64,000 bases of DNA from Clostridium sp. E02. Its GTDB lineage: Bacteria > Bacillota > Clostridia > Lachnospirales > Lachnospiraceae. The stretch covers positions 62,001 through 126,000 of the forward strand of contig NZ_RJLQ01000002.1 of the NCBI RefSeq assembly GCF_003833015.1. The letters are read 5' to 3'. Every line of letters begins with the position of its first letter. Positions within the stretch are counted from its first letter, which is position 1. Position numbers and translations under genes: made by a program. The notes under the pieces were generated by a model. It saw nothing but the letters and a program-made list of their open reading frames with translations, was not told where the DNA came from and made no database searches. Below, one piece after another: positions 1 through 6,635 of the stretch.

Positions 1-24
1 AAAAGCTATATTGGAGGTTAATCT

Positions 25-1071
25 ATGAAAATTGCGGTATTAGGAGGGGGACTCAGTTCAGAACGGGAAGTGTCAATCGCCTCCGCATATGAAATCCATG
101 ATGCGTTGATTGACAAAGGACATAAAGTGGTCTTTCTAGACATTTATGGTGGATTTAATGAAGAGACTGATAAATTAGATGAGATATTCACCGATAAAAA
201 AAGGGGTTCGTATGAAATTGCAAAGATGCCCCCTAAGGCGTCTGAACTGAAAAAAAACAGAGTTCCGTCCCCCGATGGGTTTTGGGGTGTAAATATCTTA
301 ACTATTTGTAAATATGCGGATCTCGTTTTTCTCGCACTTCATGGTGCCGAAGGAGAAAATGGAAAAGTCCAGGCTGCATTTGATTTGTTTGGAATCAGAT
401 ATACAGGGACAGGATATTTTGGTTCGGTATTGGCACTGGATAAGCACTGTTCGAAACAGATTATGGTTCAAAATCAAATCATAACACCAGATTGGGAGAT
501 CCTATCGAAATCCAATGAGTATCAACTAAAAAGGTTGAAATTTCCAGTTGTGATCAAACCAGTTTCGGAAGGATCAAGCATTGGTGTGAGTATTGTGAAA
601 AATCAGAAAGAACTGACAAGCGCGTTAACCGATGCAATACAATATGGAGATTGTCTCATTGCAGAAGAATATATAATAGGGAAAGAACTATCCGTGGGGA
701 TACTCAATCATCAGGCGTTGCCGGTAATTGAAATACTGCCTAAAGTCGGTTTTTTTAACTATCATAATAAGTATCAAAGTGATGGAGCCGAAGAGATTTG
801 TCCTGCAGAATTGCCTACGGATCTTACATTACAATTACAAAAAACAGCCCTAAAGGTACATGAGATACTGGGGTTGGGAACTTATTCAAGGATCGATTTT
901 ATTTATGGGAAAGATAAGTTGATCCATTGCCTAGAAGCCAATACTCTTCCTGGGATGACATCACAAAGTCTGTTCCCAAAAGAAGCAAAAGCAAGGGGTA
1001 ATTCATTTGCTGATTTATGTGATGAGATAGTCAGATTAACATTATTAGATGAAAAATATTTAAACAATTAG
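25..1071 (+). CDS. ddl: D-alanine--D-alanine ligase family protein (ATP-grasp)
   Basis: This cytoplasmic ligase should join two D-alanines using ATP for peptidoglycan precursor synthesis. The N-terminus has the family's glycine-rich segment with SSEREVS. LALHGAEGENGKVQ near residue 105 matches the Ddl serine/glycine signature. An ATP-grasp fold follows, with VIKPVSEGSSIGVS near 180 and the metal-binding end SRIDFI...LEANTLPGMT near 290-310. Its 348 residues are typical. The start has GGAGG 7 bases upstream. The yweE-like ywbE gene follows after 24 bases. The family call is firm. The exact substrate is inferred, because paralogues can be D-Ala-D-Lac ligases or act on other peptides. Confidence 0.88.
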   Translation: MKIAVLGGGLSSEREVSIASAYEIHDALIDKGHKVVFLDIYGGFNEETDKLDEIFTDKKRGSYEIAKMPPKASELKKNRVPSPDGFWGVNILTICKYADLVFLALHGAEGENGKVQAAFDLFGIRYTGTGYFGSVLALDKHCSKQIMVQNQIITPDWEILSKSNEYQLKRLKFPVVIKPVSEGSSIGVSIVKNQKELTSALTDAIQYGDCLIAEEYIIGKELSVGILNHQALPVIEILPKVGFFNYHNKYQSDGAEEICPAELPTDLTLQLQKTALKVHEILGLGTYSRIDFIYGKDKLIHCLEANTLPGMTSQSLFPKEAKARGNSFADLCDEIVRLTLLDEKYLNN

Positions 1072-1095
1072 AGGGAACAAGGATAGGAGCAAAAC

Positions 1096-1290
1096 ATGGA
1101 TGGAACCGTTAGAAAAGACATTAAAATAGGGGATCAGGTTATGGTGGTACAAAAACAAGATCAGAGAACTGGAAAATTAACTGAAGGGGTGGTACAAAGG
1201 ATATTAACCAACTCTGCGAACCACCCAAGAGGCATTAAAGTGATGTTAGAAGGAGGAATCGTAGGGAGAGTACAAAAAAGAATGGGTTAA
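1096..1290 (+). CDS. ywbE: YwbE family small protein
   Basis: A 64-residue protein that matches the YwbE family (DUF2196) along its whole length. Typical features are GDQVMVVQKQDQRTGKLTEG, the conserved segment VVQRILTNSANHPRGIKV, and a basic glycine-rich end (GRVQKRMG). The family has no assigned reaction; its beta-rich, basic character suggests nucleic acid or ribosome contact, which is speculation. It lies 24 bases after the ligase gene and is followed directly by a rho-independent terminator, so the two genes probably form one transcript. Confidence 0.85.
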   Translation: MDGTVRKDIKIGDQVMVVQKQDQRTGKLTEGVVQRILTNSANHPRGIKVMLEGGIVGRVQKRMG

Positions 1291-1317
1291 GTAGATTTTT
1301 ATCCCGATGAATCAATA

Positions 1318-1373
1318 AAATAACGTTTGGATTTGTCCCATAAATTGTGGCATATCCAAACGTTATTTTTTTC
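1318..1373 (+). terminator. rho-independent terminator after ywbE
   Basis: A long stem pairs AAATAACGTTTGGAT with ATCCAAACGTTATTT around a short loop and runs into a row of T residues. It ends the ddl-ywbE transcript. Confidence 0.85.
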
Positions 1374-1400
1374 TGGACAAGTTGAGACACAAATAAACTC

Positions 1401-1429
1401 TTGACAGATAGAATAAAAAGAATTACAAT
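1401..1429 (+). promoter_or_regulatory. sigma-A promoter of the TetR operon
   Basis: A perfect TTGACA -35 (1401-1406) and a TACAAT -10 (1424-1429) are separated by 17 bases. The promoter lies 33 bases before the TetR gene. Confidence 0.75.
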
Positions 1430-1450
1430 GAGTAACAACTCAGTGAGTTG
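1429..1450. promoter_or_regulatory. probable TetR operator: two overlapping dyads
   Basis: TGAGT-N4-ACTCA (1429-1442) overlaps CAACTC-N3-GAGTTG (1436-1450). Both sit at the transcription start, just past the -10 box and before the TetR gene's ribosome site. This is the usual place for an autorepressor operator. That the adjacent TetR protein binds here is inferred. Confidence 0.5.
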
Positions 1451-1461
1451 GAGGTCATTAA

Positions 1462-2055
1462 ATGAATCAGAACAAACGGCAGCTTCAAAAAGAATTCACA
1501 CGGAAACGTATTTTACAATCTGCGTATCAAGTATATTCCGACAAAGGGTTCGGTGCGACCACGAATATGATTGCAAAAGAAGCGCAGATTTCCCATGGAA
1601 CCATTTTTCTTCACTTTCCCACTGCAGTGGAATTACAAATATGCCTTTTGGAGCAATTTGGAATGGAGATCAATAAGCAGCTGCACCAATTATCAGAAAA
1701 GGACGATAGTCTTGAAGATCTTTTGTCTGCACACATAGATGTTCTGATCAAACATCAAAATTTTTATAAACGATTGATTGCTGAAAGCAGTTTTTTACCG
1801 GAACAGGCAAGATATGTATATATCTCAATACAGTCCTCTGTTTCCTTGCATCTCAGTCAGGCTTTTGAGAAAGGACAAAAGGAGGGGCACATAAAGAACC
1901 TATCCATGCATCTCATGTTTAATACCTGGCTGGGACTTTTGCATTATTATCTTTCTAACCAGGAGTTATTTGCTCCAGAAGGAGCAGTATTAAATCAATA
2001 CAAAGAGGAACTCGTTCACCATTTTATCAATCTATTAAAGATTGGAGAGGAATAA
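1462..2055 (+). CDS. TetR/AcrR family transcriptional regulator
   Basis: A 197-residue one-component repressor. Residues 10-58 form the TetR helix-turn-helix, with RKRILQSAYQVYSDKGF, then TTNMIAKEAQISHGTIFLHF as the recognition part. The helical remainder should bind an unidentified ligand. It leads a tight operon: the VOC gene starts 3 bases after its stop and a zinc-ribbon gene follows. A consensus promoter with two overlapping dyads lies directly upstream, which fits autoregulation. GGAGG precedes the ATG. The ligand and targets beyond its own operon cannot be read from sequence. Confidence 0.88.
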   Translation: MNQNKRQLQKEFTRKRILQSAYQVYSDKGFGATTNMIAKEAQISHGTIFLHFPTAVELQICLLEQFGMEINKQLHQLSEKDDSLEDLLSAHIDVLIKHQNFYKRLIAESSFLPEQARYVYISIQSSVSLHLSQAFEKGQKEGHIKNLSMHLMFNTWLGLLHYYLSNQELFAPEGAVLNQYKEELVHHFINLLKIGEE

Positions 2056-2058
2056 AAC

Positions 2059-2412
2059 ATGAAAACATATGACAACTTTTTTTTACCAGTCAATGACTTG
2101 GAAAAGGCAAAGGACTATTATCAGAATGTCCTTGGATTATCATTAAAGTTTGATTTTTCATCGAAGGGAATGATTGCGTTTCATGTAGGAGAGGAGGAAC
2201 CAGCCATAATCTTAAAAGATACGGGGCGGTTTCCAGAAGCAAAATCCACCATATGGTTTGAAGTAGAGAGCGTAAACGAAGAATATGAACGTCTAAAGAA
2301 AAAGGGTGTAAATTTTTTATCGGTACCTTATATGATAGGAACCGGTCATGCGGTGGAATTTGAAGATCTGTTTGGCAATCGGTTTGGAATTACCGATTAT
2401 ATCAAAGAATAA
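2059..2412 (+). CDS. VOC (glyoxalase/bleomycin-resistance/dioxygenase) family protein
   Basis: A 117-residue single VOC domain built of two beta-alpha-beta-beta-beta modules. Seen motifs are the N-terminal NFFLPVNDLEKAKDYYQNVL and the C-terminal HAVEFEDLFGNRFGITDY, which carries the usual DPxGN-like turn as DLFGN. Members bind metals or small hydrophobic ligands and include glyoxalases, fosfomycin-resistance proteins and dioxygenases. The substrate is unknown. Its place just 3 bases behind a TetR gene suggests a small inducible detoxification operon, which is inference. Confidence 0.8.
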   Translation: MKTYDNFFLPVNDLEKAKDYYQNVLGLSLKFDFSSKGMIAFHVGEEEPAIILKDTGRFPEAKSTIWFEVESVNEEYERLKKKGVNFLSVPYMIGTGHAVEFEDLFGNRFGITDYIKE

Positions 2413-2428
2413 GAGAAGGATGGGAAGA

Positions 2429-2689
2429 ATGATGAAAGTATGTATATCCTGTGGAATGCCTATGACAAAACCAGAAGATTACTCTTTGAGGGATGAATCA
2501 AAGGATTATTGCATTCACTGTGCACGAAAGGATGGTTCTATGCAGTCCTTTGAAGAAAAATTAGAAAGCATGACTGGTTTTATAATAAGAACCCAGGGAT
2601 TTGATCCTACCGTTGCCACACATGCTGCAAAAGAGCTAATGCGCAATCAGCCGGCTTGGAGCCATTGTTTCGAGACGAAAAATGAATAA
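2429..2689 (+). CDS. small putative zinc-ribbon protein
   Basis: An 86-residue protein beginning MMKVCISCGMPM, with a second CxxC pair (YCIHCARKDGSM) about 20 residues later. The four cysteines should hold one zinc ion. Similar modules occur in clostridial zinc-ribbon proteins near AraC or VOC genes. The remainder is helical (FEEKLESMTGFIIRTQGF) with no recognised motif. The start was set at 2429 because AAGGA lies 8 bases upstream; a longer frame opens earlier but runs through the VOC gene. It is the third gene of the TetR operon. Function is unknown. Confidence 0.75.
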   Translation: MMKVCISCGMPMTKPEDYSLRDESKDYCIHCARKDGSMQSFEEKLESMTGFIIRTQGFDPTVATHAAKELMRNQPAWSHCFETKNE

Positions 2690-2723
2690 ATTGGAAAGAT
2701 AAAAGGAAGAGAGAAAGAATGTT

Positions 2724-3167
2724 ATGAATATTTATGTGGATGCAGATGCCTGTCCGGTGGTTGGTATTGTGGAAAAAGTAGCAAAAGAATATAAAATCAG
2801 TGTATCTCTCCTTTGTGATACCAATCATAGACTACAATCTGATTATAGTGAGGTTAAGGTAATCGGAGCAGGAGCGGATGCCGTTGATTTTGCACTGGTA
2901 AGCTTATGCAGATCAGGTGATGTTGTAGTGACTCAAGATTATGGTTTGGCAGCTATGGCACTGGGGAAGGGGGCATATGTGATTCATCAGTCTGGAAAAC
3001 GGTACACCAACGACAACATAGATCAACTGCTCATGGAGCGACATATTACAAAGTCCGCGAGAAGAGCAAAGTCAAAAAATCATCTGTCCGGGCCAAGAAA
3101 AAGGACTTCGGATGATGACAAGCATTTTGAAGAGTCATTTCGTTCCTTAATTCTTACCGCTATGTAA
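2724..3167 (+). CDS. YaiI/YqxD family (UPF0178) protein
   Basis: A 147-residue full-length member of the YaiI/YqxD family, related to PIN-type nucleases. It shows the N-terminal MNIYVDADACPV, the central VVTQDYGLAAMALGKGA and the C-terminal SGPRKRTSDDDKHFEESF. The conserved aspartates could bind metal, but no reaction is established for the family. It follows the TetR operon after 34 bases with AAAGGAAGAG upstream, so it may be co-transcribed. Broken LysR sequence begins immediately after its stop codon. Confidence 0.85.
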   Translation: MNIYVDADACPVVGIVEKVAKEYKISVSLLCDTNHRLQSDYSEVKVIGAGADAVDFALVSLCRSGDVVVTQDYGLAAMALGKGAYVIHQSGKRYTNDNIDQLLMERHITKSARRAKSKNHLSGPRKRTSDDDKHFEESFRSLILTAM

Positions 3168-3431
3168 CAGATCGCATCACTAGAAAAAGAGTTTGACACT
3201 CAGCTGATAGATCGAAAAAAAATACCGGTGGAACCCACAGAAGCTGGTTGGCGAAACAAAGTCCTCCTGAAAGATAGTTCCAATTATTTGGAAAAAGGTC
3301 TTTACGATATTGCAGTTGCATTTGATTCGGAATTTGTTGGAAAAGAAGGTATATTAACTGAAACATTAGGACAAGGTAAATATTGTGCAGTGGTGAGCGA
3401 CGACCATCCGCTTGCTCTACAGAGAATATGA
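3168..3431 (+). pseudogene. remnant of a LysR-family regulator with an internal deletion
   Basis: Reading without a start from 3168 gives QIASLEKEFDTQLIDRK followed by PVEPTEAG. This is the second half of a LysR winged helix, which normally reads like xIxxLExxLGxxLFxR...xLTxAG. After about 15 residues it jumps to LYDIAVAFDSEFVGKEG and YCAVVSDDHPLA, which resembles the middle of the LysR effector domain, then a stop. The first half of the helix-turn-helix, the linker helix and the C-terminus are missing. It has no start codon of its own. I read it as a decayed gene, not a functional ORF. Confidence 0.6.
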
Positions 3432-3505
3432 TTGGATTTTTCCCTGAGCAATATCAATTTGAAAAGTATATGAAATCAATCAATAAAAAATATGAGGTGA
3501 TGTCA

Positions 3506-4444
3506 ATGGGAAAATTATTGTTAACAGGAGTCGATGGAAACCTTGGAGAAATGGCAGCAGAGGTTTTGCTTCAATTAGCTGAGAACGATCAGATTGTGTT
3601 TTGTGGATATAATCCAGAAGCATTAAAGAAATATGCGGATATGGGAATCGAGACCCATAGAACCAACTTTAATTCCATGGATGGACTTGTGGAAGCATTT
3701 CAAGGCGCGGACAAGCTGGCATTGATCTCCATGCCATTTGTAGGAGAAAAACGGCAGGCAGCTCATAGAAATGTAGTAGATGCAGCTAAAAAAGCCGGCG
3801 TAAAGCAGATTATCTATACGTCTTTGGTTAATGCTGCGGATGAGACAAATCCAAGCATTGAGAAAATAGACCATGCCTATACAGAAGCATACATCAAGGA
3901 ACAGGGGCTTGATTATATTTTATTACGAAATTCCCAATATGCAGAAGCTATGATTACCAATTATTTCACCTTTGTGAAAATGGGCGGAGTGATGAAAAAT
4001 TCTCAAGGAGATGGAAAAATGGCTTATATCTCCAGAAAGGACTGTGCAAAAGCAGTTGCTCACGCTCTAGTCAGTACACAATATACGAAGAGCATATTAG
4101 ACATCAATGGTCCGGAATTATTAACCATATCAGAATTTGTTGCTTATGGGAATCAGGCAACTGGGAACAATGTAAAATATGAATCAGTTACAGATGAAGA
4201 AAACTATGCGATATTTGATGCCATGGGAGTACCAAGGACGACAGATGGTGTATTTCAAAAAGGATCGGAGGCACCATTTTCTTCTGAAGGTATGGTGACA
4301 TTTGCGCAGGCGATTCGGTTAGGTAAAATGGACGCGTTTACCAAAGACTTTGAAAAATTGACTGGAGAAAAACCACTTACAGTCAGCTATATGTTTGAAC
4401 ATGAAGATGAATTCCAGATAGGGGATCGTCATTCCCTTGACTAA
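3506..4444 (+). CDS. NmrA-like NAD(P)-binding protein
   Basis: A 312-residue atypical short-chain dehydrogenase of the NmrA/quinone oxidoreductase 2 type. The Rossmann start is LLLTGVDGNLGEMAAEVL (residues 4-21). QIIYTSLVNA near 110 is the usual end of strand 5, and the tyrosine/lysine catalytic pair of classical SDRs is not evident. Members bind NADPH and act as redox sensors or quinone reductases. The start at 3506 is chosen for the GAGGTGA 6 bases upstream; an earlier frame overlaps the LysR remnant. A LysR neighbour would have been its likely former regulator. Confidence 0.8.
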   Translation: MGKLLLTGVDGNLGEMAAEVLLQLAENDQIVFCGYNPEALKKYADMGIETHRTNFNSMDGLVEAFQGADKLALISMPFVGEKRQAAHRNVVDAAKKAGVKQIIYTSLVNAADETNPSIEKIDHAYTEAYIKEQGLDYILLRNSQYAEAMITNYFTFVKMGGVMKNSQGDGKMAYISRKDCAKAVAHALVSTQYTKSILDINGPELLTISEFVAYGNQATGNNVKYESVTDEENYAIFDAMGVPRTTDGVFQKGSEAPFSSEGMVTFAQAIRLGKMDAFTKDFEKLTGEKPLTVSYMFEHEDEFQIGDRHSLD

Positions 4445-4562
4445 AAGAATCGCTATACCTGCTTATGCCTGAATAAGAGAAAAATTTTTATGAAAAATAG
4501 CAATCATTCTATACGTGGAAAGCATATTGTATACCGTAGTATAAATTTCGGAGAGGTAAATT

Positions 4563-5192
4563 ATGAATCATCATATGAACCAGACTCAAATGGATATGCC
4601 TATGGGTTATGTACGTGTGATCCACACCGTTCCAGATGCACCAAATGTTGATATCTATGCAAACGAGACAATGGTAGTCGAGGATCTTGCATATGGCGAG
4701 TATACCGATTATTTGGCCATACCAGAAGGAGAATATAAAATTTCTGTATACGTAGCTGGAACAACAGACACCCCGGTTGTCTCCAATATGCTGAGTGTTG
4801 AACAAAATAAAGTACTTACAATTGCAGCAGCCGGTATGCTTAATGATATTGGACTGCTAGCAATTCGGGATGTAGATGACCCAGAAGACACAGACAAAGC
4901 GATGGTACGTTTCCTACACTTATCCCCCAATGCTCCAGCTGTAGACATTACGCTTCCTGATGGAACTGTTGTTTTTGATGACGTGTCATTTAAGCAGATC
5001 ACCCCCTATCGAGAAGTAACACCCATGAATTATACTTTGGAAGTTAGGCCAGCAGGAACCTCTGATGTGGTTTTATCTGTTCCTGATGTTGGGTTAGAAA
5101 GCGGGAAAAACTATACAGTATACGCAATTGGACTGGTTGGAGAAGAACCGGAACTAGAGGCAATGTTGATTCAAGATGGAGTCTTTTACTAA
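4563..5192 (+). CDS. DUF4397 domain-containing protein
   Basis: A 209-residue protein of two DUF4397 beta-sandwich repeats. The first begins YVRVIHTVPDAPNVDIYAN (about 16) and the second MVRFLHLSPNAPAVDITLPD (about 118); the aligned pattern is VRxxHxxPxAPxVDI. No signal peptide, sortase motif or membrane segment is seen, which is unusual because many family members are exported. The domain has no known activity. The start has GGAGAGG 7 bases upstream and the gene ends in its own terminator, so it is probably monocistronic. Confidence 0.8.
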   Translation: MNHHMNQTQMDMPMGYVRVIHTVPDAPNVDIYANETMVVEDLAYGEYTDYLAIPEGEYKISVYVAGTTDTPVVSNMLSVEQNKVLTIAAAGMLNDIGLLAIRDVDDPEDTDKAMVRFLHLSPNAPAVDITLPDGTVVFDDVSFKQITPYREVTPMNYTLEVRPAGTSDVVLSVPDVGLESGKNYTVYAIGLVGEEPELEAMLIQDGVFY

Positions 5193-5206
5193 AATTAAAA
5201 GATTAT

Positions 5207-5257
5207 AAAAAGAAGCAGACCAGTTTCCCCCACAGGTTTGTTTCTTTTTGTTTTTCG
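5207..5257 (+). terminator. terminator after the DUF4397 gene
   Basis: AAAAAGAAGCAGACC (5207-5221) pairs with GGTTTGTTTCTTTTT (5235-5249) through two G-U pairs, followed by a T-rich tail. Confidence 0.7.
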
Positions 5258-5360
5258 ATTCAATCCGCCGCCATTAGAAAGGTCTGTCTGCGATGTATAG
5301 GGTTGGTGGTTTCAAAGCATATTATTAAAAGTACAATAAGAAAGAAGGGTTTTTCAATGA

Positions 5361-5573
5361 ATGAAGCATATCAGACTAGGGGAAGAGTTTCATCAGATGT
5401 TAGATGATCTTCAGGAAGAGGAAAAAGATCCAAGTTCCATAGCAAAGGCAATCAAATCTGTTAGCCAGTATATCAATCAATATCAGAACGCATCGAGAGA
5501 AAGCATGCAACTGGCACAAAAGCTAGTGAAAATAGAACAGGAATTTATGGATAGATTACTGATGTATTTATAA
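5361..5573 (+). CDS. hypothetical 70-residue helical protein
   Basis: A short acidic, leucine- and glutamine-rich protein with no family I recognise. The sequence (LGEEFHQMLDDLQEEEKD, then SVSQYINQYQNASRESMQLA) predicts two or three amphipathic helices without cysteine, signal peptide or membrane segment. AAGAAGGG lies about 11 bases before the ATG. It sits between two terminator-bounded genes and so would need its own promoter. It could be a small regulatory or structural protein, or a chance ORF; the ribosome site and sensible composition favour a gene. Confidence 0.5.
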   Translation: MKHIRLGEEFHQMLDDLQEEEKDPSSIAKAIKSVSQYINQYQNASRESMQLAQKLVKIEQEFMDRLLMYL

Positions 5574-5638
5574 GGTGAGATATGACCTTCTATTATGTAA
5601 AATTCTTATTAAAATAGTGTTAAATAAATGGGGATAGG

Positions 5639-5666
5639 TTGACAAAAATTGAAAAATAAGTAATAA
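5639..5666 (+). promoter_or_regulatory. promoter of the rubredoxin-like gene
   Basis: TTGACA (5639-5644) and TAATAA (5661-5666) are 16 bases apart. The start site is followed by AT-rich sequence with repeated AATAAT units. These loosely resemble PerR/Fur-type boxes, but the match is too weak to call. Confidence 0.55.
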
Positions 5667-5721
5667 TAATTACATTAGTAAGACAATAATAATTTTTATC
5701 AATTAAAGGAGGCATGTTTAT

Positions 5722-6054
5722 ATGAAATTATTTAAATGTACTGTATGCGGATATGTTCATGAAGGAGAGTCTGCTCCAGAAAAATGCCCAAAGTGTCACG
5801 TGGGTGCAGAAAAATTTGAAGAATTAAATGAAGAGGATACAAAAAAGATTTATCGGTCTGATCATACCAATGCCATTCACATGGAAGTTATTACATTAGC
5901 AGAAAAGATCATTGCATTGAGTGCAGAGGGAATTGAAGATAACTTAGATCCCAAATGCTTAGCTGCATTTACTCAGGCAAAAGATGAGGCGTGGGTAATC
6001 AAACAGAGATGCAAGGCCGAGCTTGCCGGACATATGAAGTTAGGAAAATATTAA
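5722..6054 (+). CDS. rubredoxin-like/rubrerythrin C-terminal-type protein
   Basis: A 110-residue protein with an N-terminal rubredoxin-like iron knuckle: FKCTVCGYVHEG and PEKCPKCHVGAEKFEEL supply two CxxC pairs (roughly C6, C9, C22, C25). The short spacing between the pairs is that of rubrerythrin tails, not of full rubredoxin. The C-terminal half (HTNAIHMEVITLAEKIIALS) is helical and typical of small clostridial proteins linked to oxidative stress. Likely cytoplasmic electron transfer or peroxide defence; the partner is unknown. It has AAAGGAGG 9 bases before the ATG, its own promoter and its own terminator. Confidence 0.8.
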   Translation: MKLFKCTVCGYVHEGESAPEKCPKCHVGAEKFEELNEEDTKKIYRSDHTNAIHMEVITLAEKIIALSAEGIEDNLDPKCLAAFTQAKDEAWVIKQRCKAELAGHMKLGKY

Positions 6055-6068
6055 TTTTTAATCCATAG

Positions 6069-6124
6069 AAAAGGGACCGTTGCCTGTGACATTCTTGTCA
6101 GGAGGCAGCGGTCCTTTCGTTTTG
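6069..6124 (+). terminator. strong terminator after the rubredoxin-like gene
   Basis: AAAGGGACCGTTGCCT pairs with AGGCAGCGGTCCTTT around an 18-base loop, followed by CGTTTTG. Confidence 0.8.
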
Positions 6125-6367
6125 CTCCATTGAGAATGGTTACAGAATATTTAGAATAAATAAAATTAACAATAGATGTACTGCCTAATTTTATATTATA
6201 ATGTAAAATATTGTATAAAACTTGGGACGCAACTTGTAAATAATTAAAAAATATGTAGAATGCACAGACGATAATACAAATAAGTACATACTTTACAAAT
6301 AACATATCATGTGTTACAATGTGATTACCTGAAAAAACAATCAAAAACACGAATAGGAAGGGGAGGT

Positions 6368-6525
6368 ATGAGATGGTTTAATCGAAGCAATATCGGTTCA
6401 AAAGTTTTTTATCTTAGTTAATTTCTTGCATGATGACATTCACTAACACGAACGAGACTATTCGCAGGCTCTACATGACTTTCTTGGTGATTCACCTGAA
6501 AAATCCACTGTTTTATTTTAACATA
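6368..6525 (+). pseudogene. possible remnant of a sensor kinase N-terminus
   Basis: A good ribosome site (GGGGAGG, 6360-6366) precedes ATG 6368, which encodes MRWFNRSNIGSKVFYLS and then stops. This looks like the first residues of a YesM-type sensor histidine kinase. Downstream, in shifted frames, lie TNTNETIRRLYM and HDFLGDSPEKS, which look like pieces of such a protein's extracellular part. Kinases of this type often precede xylan-utilisation genes, and the xylanase pair starts at 6636. The rest of the 6055-6635 gap holds the terminator and AT-rich sequence. Fragment identity is inference. Confidence 0.35.
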
Positions 6526-6635
6526 TACTGTTTTTATGCAGCTCATTAAGGGGTGCCTAGTTTTTTGTACTTATTTGAGCAAATTAATAGGACGAGTTGT
6601 ATATGCAGTATATCATCGTTTAAGGAGGTTTTACA

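Noticed and set aside
1235-1438. Minus-strand ORF over the ywbE end and terminator
   Set aside because: It crosses a strong terminator and has a hydrophobic composition caused by the T-rich sequence; no ribosome site.
5639-5721. PerR/Fur box before the rubredoxin-like gene
   Set aside because: The AT-rich repeats match the 15-bp consensus at too few positions to call.
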